Below, piece after piece: positions 42,813-51,781 of a stretch of DNA of 64,000 bases. Position 1 is the first letter of the stretch, and each line of letters begins with the position of its first letter. The stretch spans positions 1 through 64,000 of the forward strand of contig DATLCN010000003.1 of NCBI GenBank assembly GCA_035526335.1, read 5' to 3'. The notes beneath the pieces are model-generated. The model saw nothing but the letters and a program-made list of their open reading frames with translations, searched no databases and was not told the origin of the DNA. This DNA comes from GCA-2861595 sp035526335 (lineage in GTDB: Bacteria > Actinomycetota > Acidimicrobiia > Acidimicrobiales > GCA-2861595). The translations under genes and the position numbers were made by a program.

Positions 42813-43376
42813 TTGATCTTCGTCGTATCGGGTCCGGGGGGAGTTGGGAAGGGCACCATCGTGGACCGGCTCTGCGAGCGGGTGCCGGACCTCTGGGTCA
42901 GCCGCTCGTGGACGACGCGTGCCCGCCGGCGGGGCGAGCCGGAGACCGCCTATACGTTCGTAGACCGGCGGGAGTTCCGCGAACGGGAGAAGGCGGGCGG
43001 CTTTCTCGAATGGGCGGAGCTGGAGGCGAACCACGAGCTCTACGGCACGCCGTGGCCGGACGCGCCGGACGGAACCGACGTGCTGCTGGAGATTGATCTG
43101 CAGGGGGCGGCCCAGGTGCGCGAACGCCATCCCGAGGCGGTGGTGATCCTGGTCGTGGCCCCGTCCGAGGAGATACAGGCTTCGCGGATGAGGAGCCGGG
43201 GTGACGGTGAGGAGCACGTGCAGGCCCGGCTGGCGCTGGGCAGGGAGGAGGAGCGGATGGGCCGGGCTCTGGCCGATCATGTCGTCGTCAACGACGACCT
43301 GGAGCGGGCCGTCGACGAGGTCGCCGGTATACTCGCAGGCCACCCCAGAACTTCAGGAGACCAGGCATGGCCTTGA
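42813..43376 (+). CDS. gmk: Guanylate kinase
   Basis: Phosphorylates GMP to GDP. 187 aa. P-loop SGPGGVGKGT, GMP-binding SRSWTTRARRRGEPE and FVDRREFREREKAGGFLEWA, and LLEIDLQGAAQVRERHPEAV. TTG 42813 (M-I-F-V-V-S-G) starts four bases after mihF and gives the standard short N-terminus; the frame is open further upstream (GTG 42747) but within mihF. Its stop overlaps rpoZ by 10 bases. Confidence 0.9.
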   Translation: MIFVVSGPGGVGKGTIVDRLCERVPDLWVSRSWTTRARRRGEPETAYTFVDRREFREREKAGGFLEWAELEANHELYGTPWPDAPDGTDVLLEIDLQGAAQVRERHPEAVVILVVAPSEEIQASRMRSRGDGEEHVQARLALGREEERMGRALADHVVVNDDLERAVDEVAGILAGHPRTSGDQAWP

Positions 43377-43696
43377 TCAAGCCCACGATGATGAACCCTC
43401 CCGTGGAGGGCCTGCTCGACAAGGTCGACTCGAAGTTCACCCTCGTGACGCTGGCCGCCAAGCGGAGCCGCCAGATCAACTCCTATTTCAACCAGCTCGG
43501 CGAGGGGCTCGGGGCCATAGTTCCACCCCAGGTGGCCTCCGTTTCCCGCAAGCCACTCTCCATCGCTCTGGAGGAGATCTCCGCCGGCAAGATCCGCTAC
43601 ATCGAGAGGGTCGAGGGGGAGCCCGAGGGCGGCGAAACCGCTGAGGCCGTTCTCGTCCCGGTCGACGAAGCCGGCGCCGCGGAGCCGACGCCGTAG
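43367..43696 (+). CDS. rpoZ: RNA polymerase omega subunit
   Basis: Small subunit that chaperones beta-prime into RNA polymerase. 109 aa with the conserved TLVTLAAKRSRQINSYFNQL and KPLSIALEEISAGKIRY. C-terminal acidic/alanine tail longer than in E. coli, as usual in actinobacteria. Start ATG 43367 overlaps gmk by 10 bases, an arrangement conserved in many bacteria. Confidence 0.95.
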   Translation: MALIKPTMMNPPVEGLLDKVDSKFTLVTLAAKRSRQINSYFNQLGEGLGAIVPPQVASVSRKPLSIALEEISAGKIRYIERVEGEPEGGETAEAVLVPVDEAGAAEPTP

Positions 43697-43739
43697 CGGC
43701 TGTGTCGCCCGGCCGCGGTAGCGAGGCCGAACAGAAGAC

Positions 43740-45032
43740 TTGTCGTCCGAGAAGGGTGTCGACGGTGCGCAGGTGTCTTTGAATCGGCCCTCCGCCCAGT
43801 CGCGTCCCCTCGCCGGCCGGGTGGTCGTCCTCGGGGTGTGCGGGAGCATCGCCGCCTACAAGGCGGCGGACCTGTGCCGGCGTCTGGTCGATGCCGGCGC
43901 GCATGTCGCTCCGGTGATGACCGGCGACGCCACCAGGTTCCTCGGCCCCGTCACTCTCTCGGCGCTGGCGTCGGAGCCGGTGCGCACCTCGCTGTGGGAC
44001 GGGACCGAGCCCACTCCGCACATCCACCTGGCCCGCCACGCCGACATCGTGGTGGTGGCGCCGGCCACGGCCCGTCTCCTCGCCTCCTACACGGCGGGAC
44101 TGGCCGACGACCTCCTGACCGCCACCCTGCTTGCCGTGCCTGCCGGAATCCCGGTGGTCGTGTGCCCGGCCATGCACACCGAGATGTGGCAGCACCCCGC
44201 GACCGTCGACAACGTGGCGATGCTCCGGCGCCGCGGCGTGCACGTGGTGGAACCGGCCGTGGGCGCTCTGGCCGGTGGCGACGTGGGAGTGGGCCGCATG
44301 GCCGAACCGGTCGACATCGCGGCCGAGGTGGTTCGCCTCGTCGAGCCACGTCCTGTCGACGACCTGGCCGGCGTACGGGTGCTCGTCACCGCCGGCGGCA
44401 CCCGTGAGCCGCTCGACGCCGTGCGGTTCCTGGCGAACCGGTCCTCCGGCAGACAGGGCCATGCCGTGGCCGAGGAGGCCGCGTCCCGAGGTGCGACGGT
44501 GACCCTTGTCACCGCCGCCGCCCTCGAGGTCCCCGCCGGTGTCGAGCCGGTGCTGGTCGAGTCGGCCGCGGACATGGAACACGAGGTGCTGTCCCGCGCC
44601 GGCGACACGGACGTGGTGGTGATGGCCGCCGCGGTCGCCGACTTCCGCCCGAAGGCACCTTCGCCCACCAAGCTCAAGAAGTCGGACGGCGTACCGGAGA
44701 TCGTGCTCGAGCCCACCACCGACATCGTCGGCACACTCGGTCGCAGCCGTCACCAGCGTCACGATCAGGTGCTGGTCGGCTTCGCCGCCGAGGCCGCCGG
44801 CGGGGCGCGGCTGCGGGAGGAGGCACGGCGAAAGCTGGCCGACAAGAGGCTCGACCTGGTGGTCGCCAACGACATCTCCGCCCCCGGAGCGGGTTTCGGG
44901 CACGACACCAACGAGGTCGTTCTGGTCGGCGACGACGGGAGCGAGCAGACTGTGCCACTGACCGACAAGCGGGAGGTGGCGGCACGGGTGCTGGACGCAG
45001 TCGTCGCCATACTCAGTAAGAGGGGCAACTGA
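43740..45032 (+). CDS. coaBC: Bifunctional phosphopantothenoylcysteine decarboxylase / synthase
   Basis: Two steps of CoA synthesis. 430 aa. N-terminal flavoprotein decarboxylase (about 25-200): VLGVCGSIAAYKAADLCRRL, catalytic His in HIHLARHADIVVVAPAT, and CPAMHTEMW, where the usual PAMN is PAMH as in mycobacteria. C-terminal CoaB ligase (about 210-430): VLVTAGGTREPLDAVRFLAN, the VVMAAAVADFRPK motif and LKKSDGVPEIVLEPTTDIV. Start TTG 43740; a downstream GTG is possible. The stop overlaps metK by one base. Confidence 0.92.
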   Translation: MSSEKGVDGAQVSLNRPSAQSRPLAGRVVVLGVCGSIAAYKAADLCRRLVDAGAHVAPVMTGDATRFLGPVTLSALASEPVRTSLWDGTEPTPHIHLARHADIVVVAPATARLLASYTAGLADDLLTATLLAVPAGIPVVVCPAMHTEMWQHPATVDNVAMLRRRGVHVVEPAVGALAGGDVGVGRMAEPVDIAAEVVRLVEPRPVDDLAGVRVLVTAGGTREPLDAVRFLANRSSGRQGHAVAEEAASRGATVTLVTAAALEVPAGVEPVLVESAADMEHEVLSRAGDTDVVVMAAAVADFRPKAPSPTKLKKSDGVPEIVLEPTTDIVGTLGRSRHQRHDQVLVGFAAEAAGGARLREEARRKLADKRLDLVVANDISAPGAGFGHDTNEVVLVGDDGSEQTVPLTDKREVAARVLDAVVAILSKRGN

Positions 45033-46237
45033 TGACGAGCAACCGTTCCACCTTCACCTCGGAGTCCGTCACCGAGGGGCATCCCGACAAGATGGCCGAC
45101 CAGATCTCGGACGCCATCCTCGACGCCATTCTCACAGACGACCCCAACGGCAGGGTGGCGTGCGAGACGTTGCTGACCACCGGTCTGGTGGTGGTCGCCG
45201 GGGAGATCAGCACCACCGCCTACGTGGAGATCCCGAGCATCGTCCGGGACACCGTGTGCGCCATCGGCTACGACCGTGAGTCCTTCGGGTTCGACGGCCA
45301 CACCTGCGGCGTCATCACCTCCATCGACCCGCAGTCGCCCGACATCGCCCAGGGCGTCGACGCCGCCCTCGAGCAACGCACGGCCACCGGTGGTCAGCTC
45401 GAGGAGGACCTCGACAGCCAGGGCGCCGGCGACCAGGGAATGATGTTCGGGTACGCCTGCGACGAGACCGACGACCTGATGCCCCTGCCCATCTGGCTGG
45501 CCCATCGTCTCGCCCAGCGACTTTCCGAGGTGCGCAAGGCCGGCGTCCTTCCCTACCTCCGCCCCGACGGCAAGACCCAGGTCACGTTCGAATACGAGGA
45601 CGGCCGGCCCGTCGCCCTCAACACCGTGCTCATCTCCACCCAGCACCAGCCCGGGCTCGACCTGGAGACTCTGCTCAAGCCCGACCTGATCGAGCACGTC
45701 ATCCACCCGATGCTGCCGGCCCAATTCGCCGCTGACCGCTTCCGGGTCCTGGCCAACCCGACCGGCAAGTTCGAGCTCGGTGGCCCTCATGCCGACACCG
45801 GTCTCACCGGGCGCAAGATCATCGTCGACACCTACGGCGGCGCCGCCCGCCACGGCGGCGGCGCTTTCTCGGGCAAGGATCCGAGCAAGGTCGACCGCTC
45901 CGCCGCCTATGCCGCCCGCTGGGCGGCCAAGCACGTGGTCGCCGCCGGCGCCGCCACCCGGTGCGAGATCCAGGTGGCCTACGCCATCGGCGTGGCCCGC
46001 CCGGTCTCGGTGATGGTCGACACCTTCGGCACCGAGCAATTCGACCCTCAGAAGATCGCGTCGGCCATCCAGGAGGTGTTCGACCTCCGGCCCGCCGCCA
46101 TCGTCCGGGACCTCAAGCTCCGCCGTCCCATCTTCCAGCGCACCGCCGCCTACGGTCACTTCGGCCGCTCCGACAAGGAGTTCACGTGGGAGGCTCTGTC
46201 GCGACTTTCGGAGATGAAGAGCGCACTGGGCGCCTGA
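45032..46237 (+). CDS. metK: S-adenosylmethionine synthase
   Basis: Makes SAM from methionine and ATP. 401 aa, full length. Signatures: FTSESVTEGHPDKMADQISD, GAGDQGMMFGYACDET and the P-loop-like GGGAFSGKDPSKVDRSAAY, with the DTYGG motif. Upstream region is coding, so no SAM riboswitch is possible; expression is coupled with coaBC (TGATG overlap). Confidence 0.96.
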   Translation: MTSNRSTFTSESVTEGHPDKMADQISDAILDAILTDDPNGRVACETLLTTGLVVVAGEISTTAYVEIPSIVRDTVCAIGYDRESFGFDGHTCGVITSIDPQSPDIAQGVDAALEQRTATGGQLEEDLDSQGAGDQGMMFGYACDETDDLMPLPIWLAHRLAQRLSEVRKAGVLPYLRPDGKTQVTFEYEDGRPVALNTVLISTQHQPGLDLETLLKPDLIEHVIHPMLPAQFAADRFRVLANPTGKFELGGPHADTGLTGRKIIVDTYGGAARHGGGAFSGKDPSKVDRSAAYAARWAAKHVVAAGAATRCEIQVAYAIGVARPVSVMVDTFGTEQFDPQKIASAIQEVFDLRPAAIVRDLKLRRPIFQRTAAYGHFGRSDKEFTWEALSRLSEMKSALGA

Positions 46238-46302
46238 CCGCGCCCGCCGGCGGCAGGGGCGATGACAGTGCTTTCGCGGGTCCCCCGGCTGGCGACGGGC
46301 GG

Positions 46303-48276
46303 GTGGTGCGGGTGTTGGTGGATGTGGCCGCGCTGCGCAAGGTGTTCGACTACTCGGTCCCCCCTCGGCTGGATCCGCTCGTCCGGGTGGGGTCTGTGGT
46401 GCGAGTTCCCTTTTCGGGGCGGCGGGTCGCGGGGTGGGTTGTCGAGGACCTCGTGACTCCTCCTGCCGGCATAGCGCTTCGCGACCTGGCTTCGGTCACG
46501 AGCCTGGGACCGCCGGACGACCTCGTGGAACTGTCGTCCTGGGCTGCCTGGCGGTGGGCGGGGCGGCGGTCGAGTTTTTTGCGCACCGCCTCGCCTCCAC
46601 GGGTCGTTCGGGGCCTGCCTCCGCCGCGAATGGGTCCGACGGGACCGTGCCCTCCGGCATCCCCGCCGGCGGGTTTGTCGCCATCCCTGAGCCAGGTCGA
46701 GGAACTGGTCGCCGAGGCGTTCGCCGCCGGGAGCGCCGTCGTCCGGCTCCCCCCGGCCAGCGACACCTTCCCGATAGCGCTCGCCGCGGCCCGTCTGGCC
46801 GGCGGGAGCCGACCCTCCGCCAGCACGCCGGCCGCCTCCGCAACGGCTGACAGTGAGTCCGGCGGCGCCGCTACGCCGATGCCGTCCAGGCGCGGACCGG
46901 ATGACGTCGGTGACCGGGGCCCCATCCACCTCAGCGCCAACCTCGAGGCCGAACAGGACGGCGGGCCTGTCGGCGGGCAGGACGGCGGGCCTGTCGGCGG
47001 GCGCTCGGATGCAACTCCCGGTGGTGCCCTCGTGCTGGCGCCTTCGGTGGCGGAGGCCGCCGGCATCGCCCGCCGGCTGCGGCAGGCGGGATGGCCCGTG
47101 GCCCTGATGCCGGGGGAGTGGGCTACCGCGGCCGCGGGTGGCTCCGTGGTGGTGGGGAGCCGGGCCGCGGCGTGGGCGCCCGTGCCGGATCTGGCCGCGG
47201 TGGTGGTGCTCGACGCCCACGAGGAGGTGTACCAGGAGGAGCGGGCGCCGACCTGGAACGCGTGGCAGGTCGGCGCGGAGCGGGCCCGACGGGCCGGGGT
47301 CCCCTGCGTGCTCGCCTCCCCCTGCCCCACCTTGGAACAGCTGGACTGGGGGCGGCTGCTGACCACCTCCCGGACCCTCGAGCGGGAGGGCTGGCCGGCT
47401 GTCGACGTCGTCGACCGCCGCGCCGACGATCCCCGCACGGGGCTCTACTCCGAGCCGTTGGTGCGCCTGCTGCGCTCGGGCGATCCCATTGCCTGCGTGC
47501 TCAACCGGAAGGGTCGGGCTCGGCTCCTGGCCTGCACCGCCTGTACCGACCTCGTCCGTTGTGAGGCATGCGAGGGAGCGATGGAGCAGCCCACGGGCGC
47601 CGCCATCCTCGCCTGTCGCCGCTGCGGGGCCGAGCGGGCGGTCGTGTGCCAGTCGTGCGGCTCGTCCCGGCTCAAAACGCTGCGGGCCGGCGTCTCCCGT
47701 GTGAGGGAGGAGCTCGAGGTCCTGGCCACCGTGCCGGTGGGGGAGGTCACGGCGCAGTCCACCGACATACCCTCGACCCCGATCCTGGTGGGCACCGACG
47801 CCCTCGTCCACCGTCTTTCCGCCGGCAAAGTCCGCGCCGTGGCGTTCCTCGACTTCGATCAGGAGTTGCTGGCGCCGCGGTACCGCGCCGGCGAGCAGGC
47901 TCTCGCCCTCCTGGCCCGGGCGGCCCGTCTCGTGGGGGGACGGCACGGCGGCGGGCGTCTGCTCGTCCAGACCCGGGTCCCTGAACACGAGGTTCTGACT
48001 GCGGCGCGCCACGCCGAGCCCGGCCGCCTGGCCGCTGCGGAGCGGCCCACGCGCGTCGAGCTCGCCCTGCCGCCCGCCACCGCGGTGGCCCACGTCTCGG
48101 GCCCCGACGCCGCCTCGTTCGTCGCCGGCATCGCCTCCAAGGTCGAGATCCTCGGCCCCCACGATGGCCGCTGGCTCATCCGCGCTCGCGACCACACGCG
48201 GCTCTGTGACTCGCTCGCGGCCGCGCCCCGTCCGGCTGGTCGCTACCGCGTCGAGGTCGATCCCCTCCGTATCTGA
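46303..48276 (+). CDS. priA: Primosomal protein PriA, helicase motifs degenerate
   Basis: A 657-aa PriA homologue with an intact N-terminal 3'-DNA-binding domain (VRVLVDVAALRKVFDYSVPP, PFSGRRVAGWVVED), central zinc-binding cysteines (CTACTDLVRCEACEG and CRRCGAERAVVCQSCGS) and the C-terminal part of the fold. Walker A is gone (RLPPASDTFPI in place of GSGKT) and the DEEH box is DAHEE, so ATP hydrolysis is unlikely. Actinobacterial PriA proteins are known to lack helicase motifs. A linker of low conservation (about 160-245) holds a 24-base tandem repeat. GTG 46303 chosen. Confidence 0.88.
   Translation: MVRVLVDVAALRKVFDYSVPPRLDPLVRVGSVVRVPFSGRRVAGWVVEDLVTPPAGIALRDLASVTSLGPPDDLVELSSWAAWRWAGRRSSFLRTASPPRVVRGLPPPRMGPTGPCPPASPPAGLSPSLSQVEELVAEAFAAGSAVVRLPPASDTFPIALAAARLAGGSRPSASTPAASATADSESGGAATPMPSRRGPDDVGDRGPIHLSANLEAEQDGGPVGGQDGGPVGGRSDATPGGALVLAPSVAEAAGIARRLRQAGWPVALMPGEWATAAAGGSVVVGSRAAAWAPVPDLAAVVVLDAHEEVYQEERAPTWNAWQVGAERARRAGVPCVLASPCPTLEQLDWGRLLTTSRTLEREGWPAVDVVDRRADDPRTGLYSEPLVRLLRSGDPIACVLNRKGRARLLACTACTDLVRCEACEGAMEQPTGAAILACRRCGAERAVVCQSCGSSRLKTLRAGVSRVREELEVLATVPVGEVTAQSTDIPSTPILVGTDALVHRLSAGKVRAVAFLDFDQELLAPRYRAGEQALALLARAARLVGGRHGGGRLLVQTRVPEHEVLTAARHAEPGRLAAAERPTRVELALPPATAVAHVSGPDAASFVAGIASKVEILGPHDGRWLIRARDHTRLCDSLAAAPRPAGRYRVEVDPLRI
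46954..47001 (+). repeat. Perfect 24-bp tandem duplication within priA
   Basis: CAGGACGGCGGGCCTGTCGG plus CGGG occurs twice in a row, identical and in frame (Q-D-G-G-P-V-G-G repeated). It lies in the poorly conserved linker and is probably neutral. Confidence 0.9.
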
Positions 48277-48292
48277 GGTTCTTCCCCCGCCC

Positions 48293-48298
48293 TAACCT
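48293..48298 (+). promoter_or_regulatory. Candidate -10 box for leaderless def
   Basis: TAACCT ends six bases before the def ATG at 48305; no ribosome site is present in between. No clear -35. Confidence 0.4.
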
Positions 48299-48304
48299 GA
48301 GCGA

Positions 48305-48799
48305 ATGGCGCTCCATGCGATACGAGTCCACGGCGACCCCGTCCTCCGCCAGCCGACAGCGGAAGTGACCGGGTTCGACGCTGCCCTGGCCCGCCTCGCC
48401 GGAGACATGATCGAGACCATGTACGACGCACCGGGTGTGGGCCTTGCCGCCAATCAGATCGGCGTGCAGAAGAGCATCTTCGTGTGGGATGTCGGCAGCG
48501 GACCTCGGGTGGCCGTGAACCCGGTGTTGAGTGGCCACACCGGCGAGTGGACCTACGACGAAGGGTGCCTGTCGGTGCCGGGGCTGTACTGGCCGATCGC
48601 CAGGCCGGGCTCGGTCCACCTTCGGGCCCAGGATCTGGACGGTGGCACATTCGAGCTCGACGGTGAGGAGATCCTGGCCCGGGTGTTCCTCCACGAGGTC
48701 GACCACCTCCAGGGAAAGCTGCTCATCGACAGGCTCGACCCGGAGACGAAGAAGGAAGCACTGGCCGAGTTGCGCAACCGCGACCTCGAGCTCCGGTGA
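48305..48799 (+). CDS. def: Peptide deformylase
   Basis: Removes the formyl group from new proteins. 164 aa with all three motifs: GVGLAANQIG, EGCLSVPG (metal Cys) and HEVDHLQGKLLIDR (HExxH). 17 bases separate it from fmt, which adds the formyl group to initiator tRNA; the pair is a classic operon. Starts at ATG 48305 with TAACCT six bases before it. Confidence 0.95.
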   Translation: MALHAIRVHGDPVLRQPTAEVTGFDAALARLAGDMIETMYDAPGVGLAANQIGVQKSIFVWDVGSGPRVAVNPVLSGHTGEWTYDEGCLSVPGLYWPIARPGSVHLRAQDLDGGTFELDGEEILARVFLHEVDHLQGKLLIDRLDPETKKEALAELRNRDLELR

Positions 48800-48815
48800 T
48801 CGCCGGCCGTCGTTG

Positions 48816-49688
48816 ATGCGCCTGGCCTACCTCGGCTCTCCTGTCGCAGCGGTCCCCCCCCTCCAGGCTCTCCTGGCCGAGGGCCACGACGTGAAGCTGG
48901 TCGTCACCCAGCCCGACCGGCGGCGGGGCAGGGGCGCCGGCCTGGTGCCCACCCCGGTGAAGGCGGCCGCCCTAGAGGCTGGACTGGCGGTGACCGATCG
49001 GGTGGACGACGTGATGGGAGCCGGCGTGGAGCTGGGTGTGGTGGTCGCCTTCGGCCGCCTCGTCAAACCGCACGTGCTGGCCCAGGTCCCCATGGTGAAC
49101 CTCCACTTCTCCCTGCTGCCCCGGTGGCGGGGCGCGGCGCCGGTCGAGCGGGCCATCCTCGCCGGCGACACCCGGACGGGTGTGTGCCTGATGGCCCTGG
49201 AGGAGGGGCTCGACACGGGCCCGGTGTACCGGCAGGAGGTGGTCGAAATCGGTGCCGGAGAGACCGCCGAGGAGCTCCGCCGCCGGCTGGTCGACATCGG
49301 AACGGCGCTGTTGACCGAAGCCCTGCGGGACAGGCTGGGGGAGCCCCGGCCTCAGGAGGGCGAGCCCACCTACGCGGCCAAGATCGACGTGGAGGAGTTG
49401 CACCTCGACTGGGAGCGACCGGCACTCGAGTTGCACCGGCTCGTGCGGGTCGGGCGGGCGTGGACGACGTTCCGGGGCCGGCGCCTGGGCGTCCTGCGGG
49501 CCGGGTTGCCCGACCCGGACGGGCCGGTGCCGGCGCCGGCCGGGGCAATGGAAGGAATCGTGGTCGGAGCCGGCGACGGCGCCGGCCTGGAGCTGATCGA
49601 GGTCCAGCCCGAGGGCAAGCCGCCGATGCCGGCGACGGCCTGGCAGAACGGTGCCCGACCTGCGCCGGGCGAGCGCCTCGGCCGGTGA
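48816..49688 (+). CDS. fmt: Methionyl-tRNA formyltransferase
   Basis: Formylates Met-tRNA(fMet) from 10-formyl-THF. 290 aa. N-terminal Rossmann domain with LAYLGSPVAAVPPLQALL, VVTQPDRRRGRG, the catalytic triad in VNLHFSLLPRWRGAAP (Asn, His) and EEGLDTGPVYRQ (Asp); C-terminal oligonucleotide-binding domain (about 200-290). ATG 48816; the frame is open upstream but overlaps def. About 100 bases follow before rsmB. Confidence 0.94.
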   Translation: MRLAYLGSPVAAVPPLQALLAEGHDVKLVVTQPDRRRGRGAGLVPTPVKAAALEAGLAVTDRVDDVMGAGVELGVVVAFGRLVKPHVLAQVPMVNLHFSLLPRWRGAAPVERAILAGDTRTGVCLMALEEGLDTGPVYRQEVVEIGAGETAEELRRRLVDIGTALLTEALRDRLGEPRPQEGEPTYAAKIDVEELHLDWERPALELHRLVRVGRAWTTFRGRRLGVLRAGLPDPDGPVPAPAGAMEGIVVGAGDGAGLELIEVQPEGKPPMPATAWQNGARPAPGERLGR

Positions 49689-49786
49689 CCAACGCCGCTC
49701 GTCTCGCACGCCGTTGGGGTACGCAGCCCCGAATTCGCGGCGGCACCTGGGACTTCGCCGCAGGATTTGTGCCTGCCTCGTGACCG

Positions 49787-50971
49787 TTGGCTGAGTCACC
49801 GCCGGTGAGGCCGGGCCGCACCGGCGGTGGCACCACGGCGCGGGCGGTGGCCATCGACGCCATGGTGCGTATCGAGGAGGGCGCCTACGCGAACCTCGTG
49901 CTTCCCGACCTGCTGGCCGCGTCCGACCTGGCCACCCGGGACCGGGCCTTCGCCACCGCCCTGGTCTACGGCGCCACCAGGATGCGCCGTGCCTGCGACT
50001 GGCTGGTGGACCGGTTCGTGGACCGCCCGCTCGAGCCCGTGGTGCGGGCCGTGCTCCGGCTGGGCGCCTACCAGCTCGTTTTCCTCGGTACGCCTGCCCA
50101 TGCCGGTGTCTCGGCCATGGTCGACGTCGCACCCACCCGGGCCAAGGGGCTGGTGAACGCCGTGCTACGCAAGGTCGCCGCCGACCCGTCCCCCCGATGG
50201 CCCGACCCGGCGACGCGGCTGAGCTACCCCGACTGGATCATCAGGACCATGGCGGCAGACCTGGGTGTCGAGGCGGCCGAGGCCGCTCTCGAGCAGATGA
50301 ACGTGGCCGCCGAGGTGACCGAGCGGGACGACGGGTACGTGCAGGACCCGGGGTCCCAGGCTGTGGCAGCGCAGGTGGGAGCGGTCGCCGGCGAGCGGGT
50401 GGTGGACCTGTGTGCCGCTCCGGGCGGGAAGTCGACGGCCATGGCCGCGGTCATGGCCGGCGCCGGCCTGGTGGTGGCCGCCGATGCCTCCTGCCACCGG
50501 ACCCGGCTCGTGGCCCACAACGTCGAGCGCCTCGGTAGCGCCAACGTCGCCGTGGTGGTGGCCGACGGCCGGTATCCGGCTCTCCGCCCCGGCACCGCGG
50601 ACCGGGTGCTGGTCGACGCGCCCTGTACCGGGCTCGGGGTCCTGCGCCGGCGCCCGGACGCCCGGTGGCGGGTCGAGGCCGGCGACGTCGAGCGGCTCGC
50701 CGCCCTCCAGCGCGACCTCCTCGCTGGCGCCGTCCCTCTACTGCGGCCGGGCGGGACCCTCGTGTACAGCGTCTGCACCCTCACCCTGGCCGAGACCTCG
50801 GAGGTCGACCGCTGGCTGGCCGGCGCCTTCCCCGGCCTCGTCGCCGTTGCTCCGCCCGGCCCTCCCTGGATCGGCCTCGGGCGCGGCGCCCGCCTCCTCC
50901 CCCAGAGCGCTGGCACCGACGGCATGTTCGTCCTGAAACTCCGCGCCGGTGCCGCCATTGGGAGCACATGA
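49787..50971 (+). CDS. rsmB: 16S rRNA m5C methyltransferase RsmB (Sun/Fmu)
   Basis: Methylates C967 of 16S rRNA. 394 aa: N-terminal NusB-like RNA-binding domain (RAVAIDAMVRIEEGAYANLV, LVNAVLRKVAADPS) and C-terminal Rossmann methyltransferase with VDLCAAPGGKSTAMAAVM, VLVDAPCTGLGVLRRRPD and the catalytic Cys in VYSVCTLTLAE. TTG 49787 is the first start; GTG 49805 is plausible. The region between this gene and the MogA-like gene (50972-51178) shows nothing recognisable. Confidence 0.93.
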   Translation: MAESPPVRPGRTGGGTTARAVAIDAMVRIEEGAYANLVLPDLLAASDLATRDRAFATALVYGATRMRRACDWLVDRFVDRPLEPVVRAVLRLGAYQLVFLGTPAHAGVSAMVDVAPTRAKGLVNAVLRKVAADPSPRWPDPATRLSYPDWIIRTMAADLGVEAAEAALEQMNVAAEVTERDDGYVQDPGSQAVAAQVGAVAGERVVDLCAAPGGKSTAMAAVMAGAGLVVAADASCHRTRLVAHNVERLGSANVAVVVADGRYPALRPGTADRVLVDAPCTGLGVLRRRPDARWRVEAGDVERLAALQRDLLAGAVPLLRPGGTLVYSVCTLTLAETSEVDRWLAGAFPGLVAVAPPGPPWIGLGRGARLLPQSAGTDGMFVLKLRAGAAIGST

Positions 50972-51178
50972 CGGGCCGGTTCCGCGCCCCGTGCACCCGC
51001 GAGGAAAGGTGATGCTCCACACCCGTGGCGAGGACGTCGCGGGCCGTTCTCCCGCCCCATGGTGCCGGCAGAACCTTGCCGCGCACGCTGACGTCAGGGT
51101 TGGATGACGCGGTTCCCGGACCCATGTACTGGGCGGACAAGGGGCTGGTGCCGCCGCCCGCCGCTTACAGTCTGGGCC

Positions 51179-51655
51179 TTGTCGACGTCGCTCCAGGCCA
51201 AGGTGCTGACGGTATCCGACGGCGTCATCGCCGGCACCCGTGAAGACCGCTCCGGTGCCGCGCTCGTCGATGCCCTCGAGGCCGCCGGGTTCGCCGTGAC
51301 CGATCGCGGGGTGGTGGGTGACGGGGCTGACTCCGTGGCCACGGTGCTCAAGGAGATGGCCGAGGGGTTCGCAGGTCTCATCGTGACGACGGGGGGCACC
51401 GGTTTTTCGCCCCGCGACCTCACGCCCGAAGGCACCAGGGCGGCCATCGACCGTGAGGCCCCGGGTCTGGCCGAGGCGATGCGCCTGGTCAACCCCCTCG
51501 GCCGCCTGTCCCGGGCCGTCGCCGGCACGATCGGAACCGCGATCGTCGTCAACACCCCCGGTTCCGCCAACGGATCAGTCGAGTGCCTGGAGGCGGTCAT
51601 GGACGTCCTGCCCCACGCCATGGCCCTGCTGGCCGGACAACCGACCGAGCACTGA
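51179..51655 (+). CDS. Molybdopterin adenylyltransferase / MoaB-MogA family protein
   Basis: About 158 aa, the full MoCF_biosynth fold. Motifs: KVLTVSDGVIAGTREDRSGA, the molybdopterin-binding GLIVTTGGTGFSPRDLTPEG and IVVNTPGSANGSVECLE. Adds AMP to molybdopterin (MogA) or has a related role (MoaB); the two cannot be separated by eye. TTG 51179 gives the standard N-terminus; an ATG-like longer frame (51104) adds a non-conserved extension. No other moa genes in the window. Confidence 0.8.
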   Translation: MSTSLQAKVLTVSDGVIAGTREDRSGAALVDALEAAGFAVTDRGVVGDGADSVATVLKEMAEGFAGLIVTTGGTGFSPRDLTPEGTRAAIDREAPGLAEAMRLVNPLGRLSRAVAGTIGTAIVVNTPGSANGSVECLEAVMDVLPHAMALLAGQPTEH

Positions 51656-51768
51656 CCTCGTCGGATCTGGCCGGGCGGCATCGAACCCCGTCCGGGGCCG
51701 GCCGTGGTACCGGCGGGCGCGGGCGACACGCCCCCGGCAACGCCGGGCCATTGCCGCGAGGGGGTTCG

Positions 51769-51774
51769 TACACT
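51769..51774 (+). promoter_or_regulatory. Candidate -10 box for leaderless ribD
   Basis: TACACT ends seven bases before ATG 51782 with no ribosome site between. The 126-base region before ribD has no FMN-riboswitch (RFN) consensus that I can see. Confidence 0.4.
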
Positions 51775-51781
51775 GGCATTA

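Noticed and set aside
45000..45032. SAM riboswitch before metK
   Set aside because: metK overlaps coaBC by one base; there is no untranslated leader.
46156..48195. A long minus-strand open frame opposite priA
   Set aside because: Shadow of priA; no start signal, no conserved motif, and low-complexity composition.
51656..51781. FMN riboswitch upstream of ribD
   Set aside because: The conserved RFN blocks are not seen in this 126-base region; only a GC-rich hairpin and a possible -10 box.
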